DNA of 64,000 nt, taken from assembly GCF_004339525.1 (NCBI RefSeq), contig NZ_SMGE01000001.1:620001-684000 (forward strand). Reading direction: 5' to 3'. Position 1 is the stretch's first letter. Each line of letters starts with the position of its first letter. The notes beneath the pieces are model-generated. The model saw only the letters and a program-made list of their open reading frames with translations, searched no databases and was not told where the DNA came from. The DNA is from Flavobacterium sp. 90 (GTDB lineage: Bacteria > Bacteroidota > Bacteroidia > Flavobacteriales > Flavobacteriaceae). Of this stretch, positions 1-8,870 are shown piece by piece. The translations under genes and the position numbers were made by a program.

Positions 1-349
1 CAGATACCATCCTATTGATAATCCGAATGGAACTTTTGCTCAGCCCAATTTAGGAAATTTTTCAGCAGCCCGCAGAGCTACAAAAGCATCAAATTTGTAT
101 ATCCTTGATGGCGATTATTTAAGGCTTCGTGATGTACAATTGGCCTATACGCTTCCTTCATATATAGTAAAAAGAGCCAAAATAGCGAACATGAAAATTT
201 ATGTAGGCGGAAATAATTTGTTCACCATTACAAAATACAGAGGAACTAATCCAGAAGCAACTACAGGCTCTGCCTTAACAAACGGGCAGGCAACATCCAA
301 TTATCCTGTAGCCAGGACGTTTATTTTTGGTACCAATATTTCTCTTTAA
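1..349 (+). CDS. SusC/RagA-family TonB-dependent outer membrane protein, C-terminal end (5' cut by window)
   Basis: The frame is open from base 2 to the stop at 349, so this is the last ~115 residues of a gene that starts before the window. The segment with YILDGDYLRLRDVQLAYTLP followed by MKIYVGGNNLFTITKY is the standard C-terminal signature of SusC beta-barrels, and it ends in an aromatic/hydrophobic strand (FIFGTNISL). SusC proteins form the TonB-driven outer-membrane pore that works with a SusD lipoprotein. The susD-like gene starts 17 bp downstream, so the two are clearly one operon. Substrate cannot be read from this fragment; the downstream phosphatase-type genes suggest an organophosphate. 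Confidence 0.9.
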   Translation, partial: RYHPIDNPNGTFAQPNLGNFSAARRATKASNLYILDGDYLRLRDVQLAYTLPSYIVKRAKIANMKIYVGGNNLFTITKYRGTNPEATTGSALTNGQATSNYPVARTFIFGTNISL

Positions 350-366
350 CAATTAAAACGAATACA

Positions 367-1776
367 ATGAAAAAAATATTTTTTGCAATAATTGGTGCTG
401 TCTCTCTTGTTTCCTGCACCAACGACCTGGATCAACATCCTATAACCGATAAAGAGTCAGGTAAGTTTTTGACCACCGAAACCGAAGTAGAAGAATATGT
501 AGTGGCAACTTATGCCTCATTACAGGCAAATGGATTGTATGGATTGTATTTGCCTGCCATGGGCGAAGTACCTTCTGACAATACTTATGAAGAAGTACCG
601 GCAAATGACGGTGCAATGTATGGAGATTTAGAAGAATTTAAAACCGTTCCGGCAAATGGAATGCTTGCCGATAACTGGAAAGCCAGCTATGTTACCATAC
701 AACGCTGTAATGTGATATTGAACAGAATAGCCGGAGTAGCCTACAAAACAGATGCTGTAAAAAGCTCCAGAATTGGAGAGATGAAGTTCATAAGAGCGTT
801 AATTTACTTTAATATGGTACAATTTTATGGTGATGTTCCTTTGACAACTGACGAAACCAAAGATCCAAATGTTTATTTTGGTAAAGGTCGCCAACCGGCA
901 GCCGATGTCTATAAGCAAATTATCCAGGACCTTACAGATGCGATTTCGACTTTACCTACATCGACAACACAACCGGGACGTGTAATAAAAACGGCGGCCC
1001 AGACTTTACTGGGAAAGGTTTATCTTGTACAAAAAGATTATGCTAACGCAAAAATCCAAATTGATGCTGTTGTAAATTCTGGTGCACACGCGCTATTCAA
1101 CGATTCAACGACACTTTTTGATTTGGCAAACGAAAATGTAAGTGAATTCATTTTTTCAGTGCAGTTTGGTTCTGGTATAAACAGTAATACAGAGGGCAGC
1201 ACTATGGTTCAACAGTTTTCACCTTCGGGTGTAATGAGTGGTGCCAAAGGACATAGCTTGCCTACCAAAGAATTGTACAGCAAATATATTGCCGGGGATA
1301 AAAGAAAAGATAACTATGTTAAGCTTTCTTCTGCCGGTACTCCGTACAATAATAAGCTCAAAAAACCCGTAGCGCCAACACCTCCTGCTGATGGCGGAAG
1401 TAATACAGTGGTACTTCGCTATGCAGACGTGTTATTGATGCAGGCCGAAATTGAAAACGAATTGGGTAATACACTTACAACGGCAAAACCAGCATTAGAC
1501 AAAGTAAGAAACAGAGCCGGACTTGCTCCTTCAACTGCCCTTACACAAGCTGATTTGCGTGATGCCATTGAACTCGAAAGACGTTTAGAATTGATAGGAG
1601 AAGGATATCGTTGGCTGGATTTACTTAGAACCGGAAAAGCCATAAGTACGATGAACGCTTGGTTTATTTCTCAAAACAAACCGACCACAGTAACTTCTCA
1701 GTTCCTTTTAATGCCTATACCTCAAAATCAAAGAGATGCTGATCCTACCATAACACAAAATAAGGACTATCAATAG
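367..1776 (+). CDS. SusD/RagB-family nutrient-binding outer membrane lipoprotein
   Basis: 469 residues. The N-terminus is a lipoprotein signal with lipobox LVSC (Cys17), placing the protein on the outer membrane. The body has the SusD pattern: helical TPR-like region with RCNVILNRI, then GEMKFIRALIYFNMVQFYGDVPL, and a C-terminal RagB/SusD block with RYADVLLMQAEIENELG and ERRLELIGEGYRWLDLLRTG. SusD proteins cap the SusC barrel and bind the substrate. It follows susC by 17 bp and precedes a secreted metallohydrolase, a glycerophosphodiesterase and an alkaline phosphatase. A phosphoester ligand is therefore an inference from context only. Confidence 0.93.
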   Translation: MKKIFFAIIGAVSLVSCTNDLDQHPITDKESGKFLTTETEVEEYVVATYASLQANGLYGLYLPAMGEVPSDNTYEEVPANDGAMYGDLEEFKTVPANGMLADNWKASYVTIQRCNVILNRIAGVAYKTDAVKSSRIGEMKFIRALIYFNMVQFYGDVPLTTDETKDPNVYFGKGRQPAADVYKQIIQDLTDAISTLPTSTTQPGRVIKTAAQTLLGKVYLVQKDYANAKIQIDAVVNSGAHALFNDSTTLFDLANENVSEFIFSVQFGSGINSNTEGSTMVQQFSPSGVMSGAKGHSLPTKELYSKYIAGDKRKDNYVKLSSAGTPYNNKLKKPVAPTPPADGGSNTVVLRYADVLLMQAEIENELGNTLTTAKPALDKVRNRAGLAPSTALTQADLRDAIELERRLELIGEGYRWLDLLRTGKAISTMNAWFISQNKPTTVTSQFLLMPIPQNQRDADPTITQNKDYQ

Positions 1777-1793
1777 TAACAAGTACAGAATCG

Positions 1794-1830
1794 CTATACT
1801 TCAGCATCACAATTTAATACTGAAGTATAG
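1794..1830 (+). other. Intercistronic hairpin after susD
   Basis: An 11-bp perfect stem, CTATACTTCAG (1794-1804) with CTGAAGTATAG (1820-1830), encloses a 15-nt loop in the gap between susD and the metallohydrolase gene. No U-run follows, so it is more likely an mRNA processing or stability element than a strong terminator. Confidence 0.5.
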
Positions 1831-1856
1831 TGTTATAAAAACTAATAGATACACAG

Positions 1857-3131
1857 ATGAAAAAGCTATCAATAGCATTGTTCACTTTTTTTATTTACAC
1901 TTTTGCAATAGCACAAGAAAATAATGACACAACCAATATTCTTTGGAAAGAAGGTTACATGGACATACACCATATCAACACTGGTCGGGGTGTCTGTACT
2001 TTTTTTATATTGCCGGACGGAACAACCATGATGGTTGATGCCGGTGATATGGACGACACCTATTATGCAGGACCAGATTCCAGAAGTTGGCCATTGACGG
2101 TAACACCTGCCTATCCTGATAATAGTAAAAATTCAGGCGAGTGGATTGTTGATTATATGAAACAGGTTTATCCGCAGGTAAAACAAATTGATTATGCTCT
2201 TATTACCCATTTCCATACAGATCACATGGGAGTCATTCGACCAGATAGCAAATTAGCTTTGCAAGGCGGATACAAACTTACGGGAATTACGCAGGTTGGT
2301 GATTTGGTTCCCATCAAAAAACTGATTGATCGTAGCGCTCCTAACTACAATTTCCCTCTTGATTTGAATAAATATTATACCGAAGAAAACAGTATTTTCC
2401 TTAATTATCAAAAATTCATTGCAGAAAACCAAAAAAAGGGCTTGAAAGCAGAAGGTCTTGATGTGGGAAATTCAGATCAATTGGTCCTTATAAAAAACAA
2501 AAAAAAATATCCGGATTTCCATATAACCGGAGTTAAGAGCAGCGGTACTATATGGACCGGTGTTGGCAATCAAACACAGGAATACATTACAGCCGACAGC
2601 ATCGTTAAAAAAGGAAAATTCAACGAAAATCCTTTGAGCCTTGCTATAAAACTTAGCTACGGGAAATTTGATTACTTCACCGGTGGAGATAACACCGGAT
2701 TGCAAGGCTATGGTTTACCCAAATGGTTTGATACAGAAACCCCCATGGCCAAAGCCGTAGGCAAAGTAGAAGTAACAACTTTAGATCATCATGGTAATCG
2801 TGATGGTACCAACGAAAATTTTCTTTCGTATTTGCAACCACAGGTTGTGGTAGAGCAAACCTGGTGCAGCGACCATCCCGGTCAGGAAGTAATGCACAGA
2901 CTTTTATCAGACCATATTTACAAGGGAGAAAAAAATATTTTTGCGACCAATATTCAAGAAGTAACCAAGCACACCTTAGGCTATTGGTTTACCAAAGGAT
3001 ATAAAAGTATGTTCGGACACGTAATTGTTCGGGTTTTACCCGGAGGCAATTCGTTTTATGTTCTTATTGCCGAGACAGTAAACGGTAAGATTCAAATAAA
3101 AAAATCATTCGGACCCTATAATTCTAATTAA
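1857..3131 (+). CDS. Secreted metallo-beta-lactamase-fold hydrolase
   Basis: 424 residues with a Sec signal peptide ending near AIAQ (residue 20). The zinc-binding motif is ITHFHTDHMG, the HxHxDH signature of the metallo-beta-lactamase fold. An upstream VDAGD turn and a later TLDHHGNRDG segment fit the ComEC/Rec2-like branch of MBL hydrolases. The exact substrate is not recognisable; phosphodiesterase, nuclease or lactonase activity are all possible for this fold. It lies 80 bp after susD and 19 bp before a glycerophosphodiesterase gene, so a secreted phosphodiesterase is a reasonable guess from context. Confidence 0.8.
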   Translation: MKKLSIALFTFFIYTFAIAQENNDTTNILWKEGYMDIHHINTGRGVCTFFILPDGTTMMVDAGDMDDTYYAGPDSRSWPLTVTPAYPDNSKNSGEWIVDYMKQVYPQVKQIDYALITHFHTDHMGVIRPDSKLALQGGYKLTGITQVGDLVPIKKLIDRSAPNYNFPLDLNKYYTEENSIFLNYQKFIAENQKKGLKAEGLDVGNSDQLVLIKNKKKYPDFHITGVKSSGTIWTGVGNQTQEYITADSIVKKGKFNENPLSLAIKLSYGKFDYFTGGDNTGLQGYGLPKWFDTETPMAKAVGKVEVTTLDHHGNRDGTNENFLSYLQPQVVVEQTWCSDHPGQEVMHRLLSDHIYKGEKNIFATNIQEVTKHTLGYWFTKGYKSMFGHVIVRVLPGGNSFYVLIAETVNGKIQIKKSFGPYNSN

Positions 3132-3150
3132 TTTTAAAACAAAAAATACT

Positions 3151-4074
3151 ATGTCTAATAAATATTTAGCCCTTATTCTTCTAACAACTCTTTTTTGTTA
3201 TCAGGCAGAGGCTCAAAAAAAAGGAAAGTCGGTTTCGCCACAACAGAAACTAGAACAATTATTTAATCCAAAAAATAACGAAATATTGGTAACCGCTCAC
3301 CGAGGCGATTGGAGAAACGCACCAGAAAATTCTTTATTGGCATTAAAATATTGCATCGATATGGGTGTTGATATTATGGAACTCGATTTGAAAAGAACCA
3401 AAGATGGTCAGTTGATTGTAATGCATGACAGAACCATTGATCGTACTACTAACGGCAAAGGAAAACCGGAAGATTACACTTTGGAAGAGATTCAAAAATT
3501 TAAACTTAAAAATGGTTTGGGTAGACCTACTTTACATCAAATTCCAACATTTGAAGAAATGCTTATTACCGCAAAAGGCAAAATATTGATTGACGTAGAC
3601 AAGGGTTACGAATATTTTGGCGAAGTGGTAGCACTCATCAAAAAACATAATATGTACGATCAGACATTCATCAATATTGATGACAACACCAATTTAGAAA
3701 GTGTGGAATCGAAATATGGAAAAGTAGATCCGGAAGCAGTATTAATGCCTATTATTCGCTATACAGACAGTCATGCCGAAGAGATTGTAAACAGCTACAT
3801 GAGACATAAAAAAACTGTTTTTCAGCCTGTTTTTGACACCGATACAGTCAAAACAATTAATAATTTACCAACGCTGAAACAGAAAGGTTATGGTGTTTGG
3901 ATTAACAGTCTTTGGGCGTCTTTAAACGGTGGTCATGATGATGATACTGCGGTAGATGAGAACAAACCTGATGAATCATGGGGATGGATAATAAAAAAAG
4001 GAGCTAATGTAATTCAAACTGATAGGCCAAAAGAATTACTGCAATATTTGAAAAATAAAAAATTACATCAATAA
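3151..4074 (+). CDS. Glycerophosphodiester phosphodiesterase family protein (UgpQ-like), secreted
   Basis: 307 residues, signal peptide ending near EAQ. The GDPD family core is clear: ILVTAHRGDWRNAPENSLLA carries the catalytic His and Arg-Gly, IMELDLKRTKDGQLIVMHD carries the metal-binding ExD and the second His, followed by DRTTNGKG. These enzymes cleave glycerophosphodiesters from phospholipid head groups to glycerol-3-phosphate and an alcohol. The C-terminal GANVIQTDRPKELLQYL is also typical. It sits 19 bp after the MBL-fold gene in the same operon, and an alkaline phosphatase follows 276 bp later, giving a pathway from phosphodiester to free phosphate. Confidence 0.9.
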   Translation: MSNKYLALILLTTLFCYQAEAQKKGKSVSPQQKLEQLFNPKNNEILVTAHRGDWRNAPENSLLALKYCIDMGVDIMELDLKRTKDGQLIVMHDRTIDRTTNGKGKPEDYTLEEIQKFKLKNGLGRPTLHQIPTFEEMLITAKGKILIDVDKGYEYFGEVVALIKKHNMYDQTFINIDDNTNLESVESKYGKVDPEAVLMPIIRYTDSHAEEIVNSYMRHKKTVFQPVFDTDTVKTINNLPTLKQKGYGVWINSLWASLNGGHDDDTAVDENKPDESWGWIIKKGANVIQTDRPKELLQYLKNKKLHQ

Positions 4075-4350
4075 CCATAACTATAGAAAAGATTTTTTAA
4101 ACGATTAAATTATACAATCGAAAGTTGAAGAAAGTTTTTGATAATCTGGAAAATTGTAATCCAAATGAGCTATAAAATTCAGAGACAGATCTAAGAGAAG
4201 AAACAGGCATCTAAAGGTTTTTAGCTTAATTTGTTACGCTAGTTTTATAATGAGAATTGTTAGATTAAGAAACAGTTATGTTTACTGTACTATCGTGACA
4301 GTGATCTTAATTTATTGATTATTTTTGAAAACACTTATAAATACACAATA

Positions 4351-5766
4351 ATGAACAGAAGAAAGTTCTTTAAAAATGGCTCTTTATTTACAATTGGCGC
4401 AGTATTGATGAATCCTTTACAGGGTTCGGCCAATATTTTAGATGTAGAATCAGCCAATAAAAATAAGAAAGCAAAAAATATTATTTTATTGGTTAGTGAC
4501 GGGATGAGCACGGGAACATTAAACATGGCCGATTTATTTTTGAACAGAAAAACAGGTAAAGGCTCTAACTGGATACAACTATATAAAGACAATAAGGTGT
4601 CAAGAGCTTTAATGGATACCGCATCTGCGAGTTCTATCGTAACAGATTCATCGGCAGCTAGCTCTTCCTGGGGAGGAGGTTTTAGAGTAAATAATGGTGT
4701 ACTAAATATTAGCCCGCAAGGAGAACCGCATTTGCCGATTTGGCAGAAATTTAAAAAGGTTGGAAAAATGGCCGGTTGTGTTACGACCGTTCCCATAACG
4801 CATGCCACTCCGGCTGGCTTTTGTGTTAACAGCGAAAGCAGAAATGCTCAGGATGATATCGCCGAACAATATTTAAAGCTTGGCTTTGATGTTATGATGG
4901 GAGGCGGCGCAAACTATTTTAGTTCAGAATTAAGGAAAGATAAAAAAGACATGTTCGCAGCTTTTAGTTCGAAAGGATATCAGGTTGTAAAAACGCGATC
5001 TGAAATGGAGGCAGCTTCAAGTTCGCAACCTATTTTAGGAGTGTTTGCTGATGATGGACTTCCGTATTATGTGGATAGAAATAGTGATGAAAATTTAAAG
5101 AAAGCTACTCCAAGCCTTGGTGAAATGGCCAAAAAAGCAATTGACAGAATGAAAAATCATAAAAATGGTTTTGTCTTGCAAATTGAAAGCGGAAAAGTAG
5201 ATTGGGCAGCACACGCTAACGATATTGCAGGTTTGATAAATGACCAGATTGAGTTTGATGAAGCAGTAAAAGTAGCAATAGATTTTGCAGAGAAAGACAA
5301 AGAAACTTTAGTTATAATTACAACAGATCATGGAAATGCAAATCCTGGAATAATTTATGGAAAATACGCCAATGATAATTTTGATAGCATTCAGCATTAT
5401 ACCCAAACCAATGAGTGGATTTTGAATCAAATAAAGTCAGATACTTCAGTTTCCCAAGTAAAGGAAATTATCGAAAAAGCAAATGGACACTCCGTTTCAG
5501 ATGAAGACGCAAAAACAGTCTCGGGGTATTATGATGGGTTGCATAAAGAAGACGGTTTGTATAATTACAAAAAACTGCCTTACAAAGCTTTTGCAGAAAT
5601 GCAGGGAAAAATAAATTCTGTTGGATGGATCAGTATGGATCATTCTGCAGATTATGTTGAACTGGCAATGTTTGGCCCAGGAAGCGAACTTTTAAAACCT
5701 TTTGTAAAAAACACAGATTTGCATTATTTAATGCTTCAGGCGGCAGAAGTAGAAAATAAATTTTAA
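4351..5766 (+). CDS. Alkaline phosphatase (PhoA-superfamily), exported
   Basis: Start chosen at 4351 (MNRRKFFKNGS), because a twin-Arg-like RRKFF export signal follows directly; an upstream in-frame start at 4315 would add an unlikely 12-residue leader. About 471 residues. Metal and catalytic motifs: IILLVSDGMS near the N-terminus, TDSSAASSS containing the predicted Ser nucleophile (about residue 100), an ESGKVDWAAHAND segment and ITTDHGNAN, then SMDHSADYVELAMFGPGS at the C-terminus. It hydrolyses phosphomonoesters in the periplasm or outside the cell. It probably completes the phosphodiesterase steps of the two upstream genes. The 276-bp leader holds a short inverted repeat (ACTGT...ACAGT near 4285), which might be an operator. 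Confidence 0.9.
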   Translation: MNRRKFFKNGSLFTIGAVLMNPLQGSANILDVESANKNKKAKNIILLVSDGMSTGTLNMADLFLNRKTGKGSNWIQLYKDNKVSRALMDTASASSIVTDSSAASSSWGGGFRVNNGVLNISPQGEPHLPIWQKFKKVGKMAGCVTTVPITHATPAGFCVNSESRNAQDDIAEQYLKLGFDVMMGGGANYFSSELRKDKKDMFAAFSSKGYQVVKTRSEMEAASSSQPILGVFADDGLPYYVDRNSDENLKKATPSLGEMAKKAIDRMKNHKNGFVLQIESGKVDWAAHANDIAGLINDQIEFDEAVKVAIDFAEKDKETLVIITTDHGNANPGIIYGKYANDNFDSIQHYTQTNEWILNQIKSDTSVSQVKEIIEKANGHSVSDEDAKTVSGYYDGLHKEDGLYNYKKLPYKAFAEMQGKINSVGWISMDHSADYVELAMFGPGSELLKPFVKNTDLHYLMLQAAEVENKF

Positions 5767-5856
5767 ACTATTATATAAAACAAATATAATTTAGATTATT
5801 TCAAGAGTAAGATCTTTTAGACTCTTTGGTGGAGGCTCAAATTATAATAAGTATAT

Positions 5857-5896
5857 AAAAAGTAGCTGTGTCAGTTTTGAGATAGCTACTTTTTTT
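5857..5896 (+). terminator. Rho-independent terminator after the alkaline phosphatase
   Basis: AAAAAGTAGCT pairs with AGCTACTTTTT across a short loop and runs into seven T. It ends the phosphoester-utilisation operon. The rest of 5897-6131 shows no gene. Confidence 0.8.
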
Positions 5897-6131
5897 CGGA
5901 GCAGCTGCACACTCGAACCCAACTGTTATATCGCTTATTAATACTGAATTTGTAGTTTCTAAAAATCCATTTACCATGATTTTGCCACAAATTAAAATTT
6001 TCAAATTCTTGAATATTTTGAGACTGGATTAACCGTTTAAATGTACGTTATAATTCTTTAGCCGTTTTAACTGGTTTTATATTGTTTCTTTAATCAAGCA
6101 CTGGTTATTTAAGACAATTTAAAACACCAAA

Positions 6132-6413
6132 TTAATGCGAGTTGCATTGCTTAAGTTCAAATTGAGACTGTAACGATGTAGATTTTTTTGTCCCAGTTTT
6201 TTTTACTCTAGCTTTCAGAAACAACCTTAACTCTTTGTGACAAAATTGGTAGTAGCTCCATTTTTCGACGTCTATAGTTATTGGAATTTGGAGGAACTCA
6301 TTTTTATGCAATTCACCCACTGGTATTTCAACGTCATTAATATAAATGGTATGACTATAAAAAGAATTAATCTGACTCAGATTCACACTATATGATTTAC
6401 TGAACCTCCAACA
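6132..6413 (-). pseudogene. LytTR-type response-regulator DNA-binding domain remnant
   Basis: The minus-strand reading contains FSKSYSVNLSQINSF and IYINDVEIPVGELHKNEFL, which match the C-terminal half of LytTR DNA-binding domains (typical pattern: HKSYIVNL..I...., then EIPIG..YK..F). No receiver domain and no plausible start exist; the upstream part runs into the 3' end of the neighbouring regulator gene. I read it as the tail of a deleted LytTR response regulator. A short fused ORF from 6449 remains open but would be an artefact of the deletion. Confidence 0.5.
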
Positions 6414-8025
6414 TATTTTTGAGCTGTTGCTCAAAATCTTCTCGTACAAACCGCGAACTGTTTTTCATTTTGACACGGTAATTGTAGATTGTTTGGGGAG
6501 AATAATGCAAAAAGGAAGCTATCTTATTACTGCTATCTATTCCTAATCGAATCAGGGCAAGGACACGCAGTTCACTATTTAATATTTCACCTTTTTTGAG
6601 TTGGAACTGACTATCTTCTTTCATAAGTTTATTCACATTCTCCACAAAGTTGGGAAAGAGGCTAAGTACGGACCGGTCAAAGTTTACAAAAAAATCATTC
6701 TTATCTGATTTGGCGAATTGCTGCGAATCAATATTCTTCAATAGATCATTGATTCTGTTATTGATGATCTTACTCTTCACAATCTGTTTGTAATCATCAA
6801 GTTTATTGATGTACGAAGAACAAAGATCCATAAAAAGGCCTATATTCTCCTCGCGTGTTTCGTTTGCATAATGAAGTTTGTTATTAAGATGTTGCAGCTC
6901 GTTGTTGTAAAACTGCAGTTCATTGTTTAGCCGATCCACTGCCAATCTGGCCTTTCGCAGTTGTATTACCTGTCTGTAAATAAAGATTAGGGACCATGTA
7001 ATGAAAATTGATAAAATACTGATTACAATAATGGAATATTTTAAATGTCTATTTTCTTTACTCCTTTTTTCTTGAAAGGCATTTACGATCAAGGGTAATT
7101 TCTCGGATATCTGTAAGATTCGCTGCCTGTTATTGTAAAAGCGTGCGTCTGCCAAGGCCGACTGAATGTATAAATTGGCTCTATCAATATCCTGAAGTTT
7201 ATTCTTATAGAGATAAAAGGCCAATTCCTTAATAGCCGCATTTTCTTTAGTAGGGATTTGCCTGTCTACAATGGATGCCTGGATGAGGTAATATTCATAT
7301 AGTTTGTCATTTTTTAATACCTTATAGATTCCGGCAAGATCGTAATAGACCATTGCAGCAAATCTCGTTGGTTTGTTTAGCCCAGGGATTGTTTTTTTTA
7401 GTAAATCTCGGGCTTTAAGATATTCACCCGCATTTACCATTAAGTTAGCGGTGTATTTATTATATTCAATAGAATTTTTCGGATAAGTGGAGCGTACGGA
7501 ATCCTGATAGGTCTGTTCCTGCCTTTTATAAAGTGGGGTGTAATAATTATCGTGACTAAATTCCGAAGATACGTAGTAAAACCTTTCCTGAGCATAATAA
7601 TAATCTCGCAGCAAAGACTTATCGAGTCTCTGCCTATCTATTTTCTTCAAGATTTGCGATGATTCATTTAACAGACCAGATGTGGATAACATAATTGAAT
7701 AGGTCAAAATAATCTGGTCAGACATCTTACTGTTGTGCGATACTTGTGCAATCTTCATATTTTTTTCGATATAAGCGTATGCAGAGTCCGCCCTATACCA
7801 AAGATAACCAGCAATGATCTTATTATAGGTTTCATATTTAAGAATCGGATCCGAGGTGTCATTTACCAGACGCTTCAAACTGTCCAGTGTTTTCTCTTTT
7901 GCAGTTATCATAGAGGTATCAGCGAGTACTTTATCCAGAGTCTTCAGAAACCTGTCATTGACATCAGCTTTCTGACAAGACTGAAATAATATCATTATAA
8001 TTACCAAGTACATAATTTTATTCAT
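6397..8025 (-). CDS. Membrane-anchored DUF6377-type HTH transcription regulator
   Basis: 542 residues. The N-terminus has a lipoprotein-type signal (LFQSC). Residues ~25-330 are helical, TPR-like. One membrane helix follows (SIIVISILSIFITWSLIFIY, ~331-350), then a coiled coil (LNNELQFYNNELQHLNNK), then a C-terminal LuxR-like helix-turn-helix: LRVLALIRLGIDSSNKIASF and SPQTIYNYRVKMKNSSR. This layout is common for regulators next to Bacteroidota sugar-uptake loci: the periplasmic part senses and the cytoplasmic HTH binds DNA. It is divergent from the susC/susD/GH36 operon that starts at 8871, so that operon is the likely target. Confidence 0.82.
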   Translation of the reverse strand: MNKIMYLVIIMILFQSCQKADVNDRFLKTLDKVLADTSMITAKEKTLDSLKRLVNDTSDPILKYETYNKIIAGYLWYRADSAYAYIEKNMKIAQVSHNSKMSDQIILTYSIMLSTSGLLNESSQILKKIDRQRLDKSLLRDYYYAQERFYYVSSEFSHDNYYTPLYKRQEQTYQDSVRSTYPKNSIEYNKYTANLMVNAGEYLKARDLLKKTIPGLNKPTRFAAMVYYDLAGIYKVLKNDKLYEYYLIQASIVDRQIPTKENAAIKELAFYLYKNKLQDIDRANLYIQSALADARFYNNRQRILQISEKLPLIVNAFQEKRSKENRHLKYSIIVISILSIFITWSLIFIYRQVIQLRKARLAVDRLNNELQFYNNELQHLNNKLHYANETREENIGLFMDLCSSYINKLDDYKQIVKSKIINNRINDLLKNIDSQQFAKSDKNDFFVNFDRSVLSLFPNFVENVNKLMKEDSQFQLKKGEILNSELRVLALIRLGIDSSNKIASFLHYSPQTIYNYRVKMKNSSRFVREDFEQQLKNMLEVQ

Positions 8026-8259
8026 AATAAAATATCAATTTATAATATTCAAGGATAAATTTTTATCAAAAATACAAAAAAGGAATCTACTTTAGCTTTA
8101 TTCAGACCAATCATTTAAACATAAATAAAGTACTGATTAATAGTTGTTTATGATTTTTATTTTAAAAATAGAGCTACTTCTGATCTACTTTTTTTCATTA
8201 AACAAATCCCTCCTTATAATTTAGCCTCTTTATGAAAACTTAATCGATATAGAATAGAT

Positions 8260-8616
8260 ATGATACGAACAAAGTTGCTCATTACATTAATGCTTCTGCC
8301 ATGTTTATAGAGGGGCGAGCACAGACTACTGCCGGGTTTCAAGCAACGTCCTTATTATATTGCAGGTCCACCTTCTGATGATGCGCTCAAGATAAGGAGG
8401 TGAAACATATCCAGTTTCGGGGGCGAAGATTTCAATACAAAGGAAATCAAAATTATTGCAGATAAAACCTCTATTGAAGTTTTTTACAATAATGGGAAAA
8501 CAGTAATGACTGAAATATTTTTTCCAGAAAAACAAATGGAAACTTTCTCAGTATCTAAAGCAAATGTCAATTTTAGGATTGAAAATATAACAATTAACCA
8601 ATTAAATATTAACTAA
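8260..8616 (+). pseudogene. GH32 (invertase/fructanase-type) glycoside hydrolase remnant, internal deletion
   Basis: From 8422 an open frame to the stop at 8616 reads IADKTSIEVFYNNGKTVMTE then IFFPEKQMETFSVS. This matches the C-terminal beta-sandwich of GH32 (typical: vDrSSvEvFvNdGk.vmT..iFP). Upstream, 8260-8395 encodes a signal-peptide-like MIRTKLLITLMLLPCL, an in-frame stop, and QRPYYI, which resembles the RPxYHF start of GH32. The catalytic five-bladed domain between them is missing. I infer a GH32 gene collapsed by a large internal deletion. Its position upstream of a GH36 locus suggests earlier cleavage of raffinose-type sugars. Confidence 0.6.
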
Positions 8617-8628
8617 ACTAACTTAATT

Positions 8629-8859
8629 ATGAAACACAAAATTATTCTTTACTTAATTCTAATGGGCTCCTTTTTTTCTATTTCGGCCCAAAACAAAGGA
8701 ATAAAAAGAGCGGTACCTTCTTGCGAAAAGAGCATTTCTTTTCCAAGTGTATCAGTATTTGTTTCTAGAACAATTTCTAGAACTTTAAATGATTTAGAAA
8801 GGCAATTTAAAATCAATACTACAGATAAAAAAACTATCAACAAGATTCTTAATTATTAA
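8629..8859 (+). CDS. Small putative secreted protein, unrecognised
   Basis: 76 residues starting with a clear signal peptide (ILYLILMGSFFSISAQ). The mature part is short and basic, with FVSRTISRTLNDLERQFKIN. It lies 12 bp after the GH32 remnant and 11 bp before the susC start, in the same orientation, so it would be co-transcribed. It may be a real small secreted protein or the retained start of another decayed gene. No family recognised. Confidence 0.4.
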   Translation: MKHKIILYLILMGSFFSISAQNKGIKRAVPSCEKSISFPSVSVFVSRTISRTLNDLERQFKINTTDKKTINKILNY

Positions 8860-8870
8860 ATCTAAAGATT

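Noticed and set aside
4335..4808. 157-codon minus-strand frame
   Set aside because: Antisense of the alkaline phosphatase, no coding signature.
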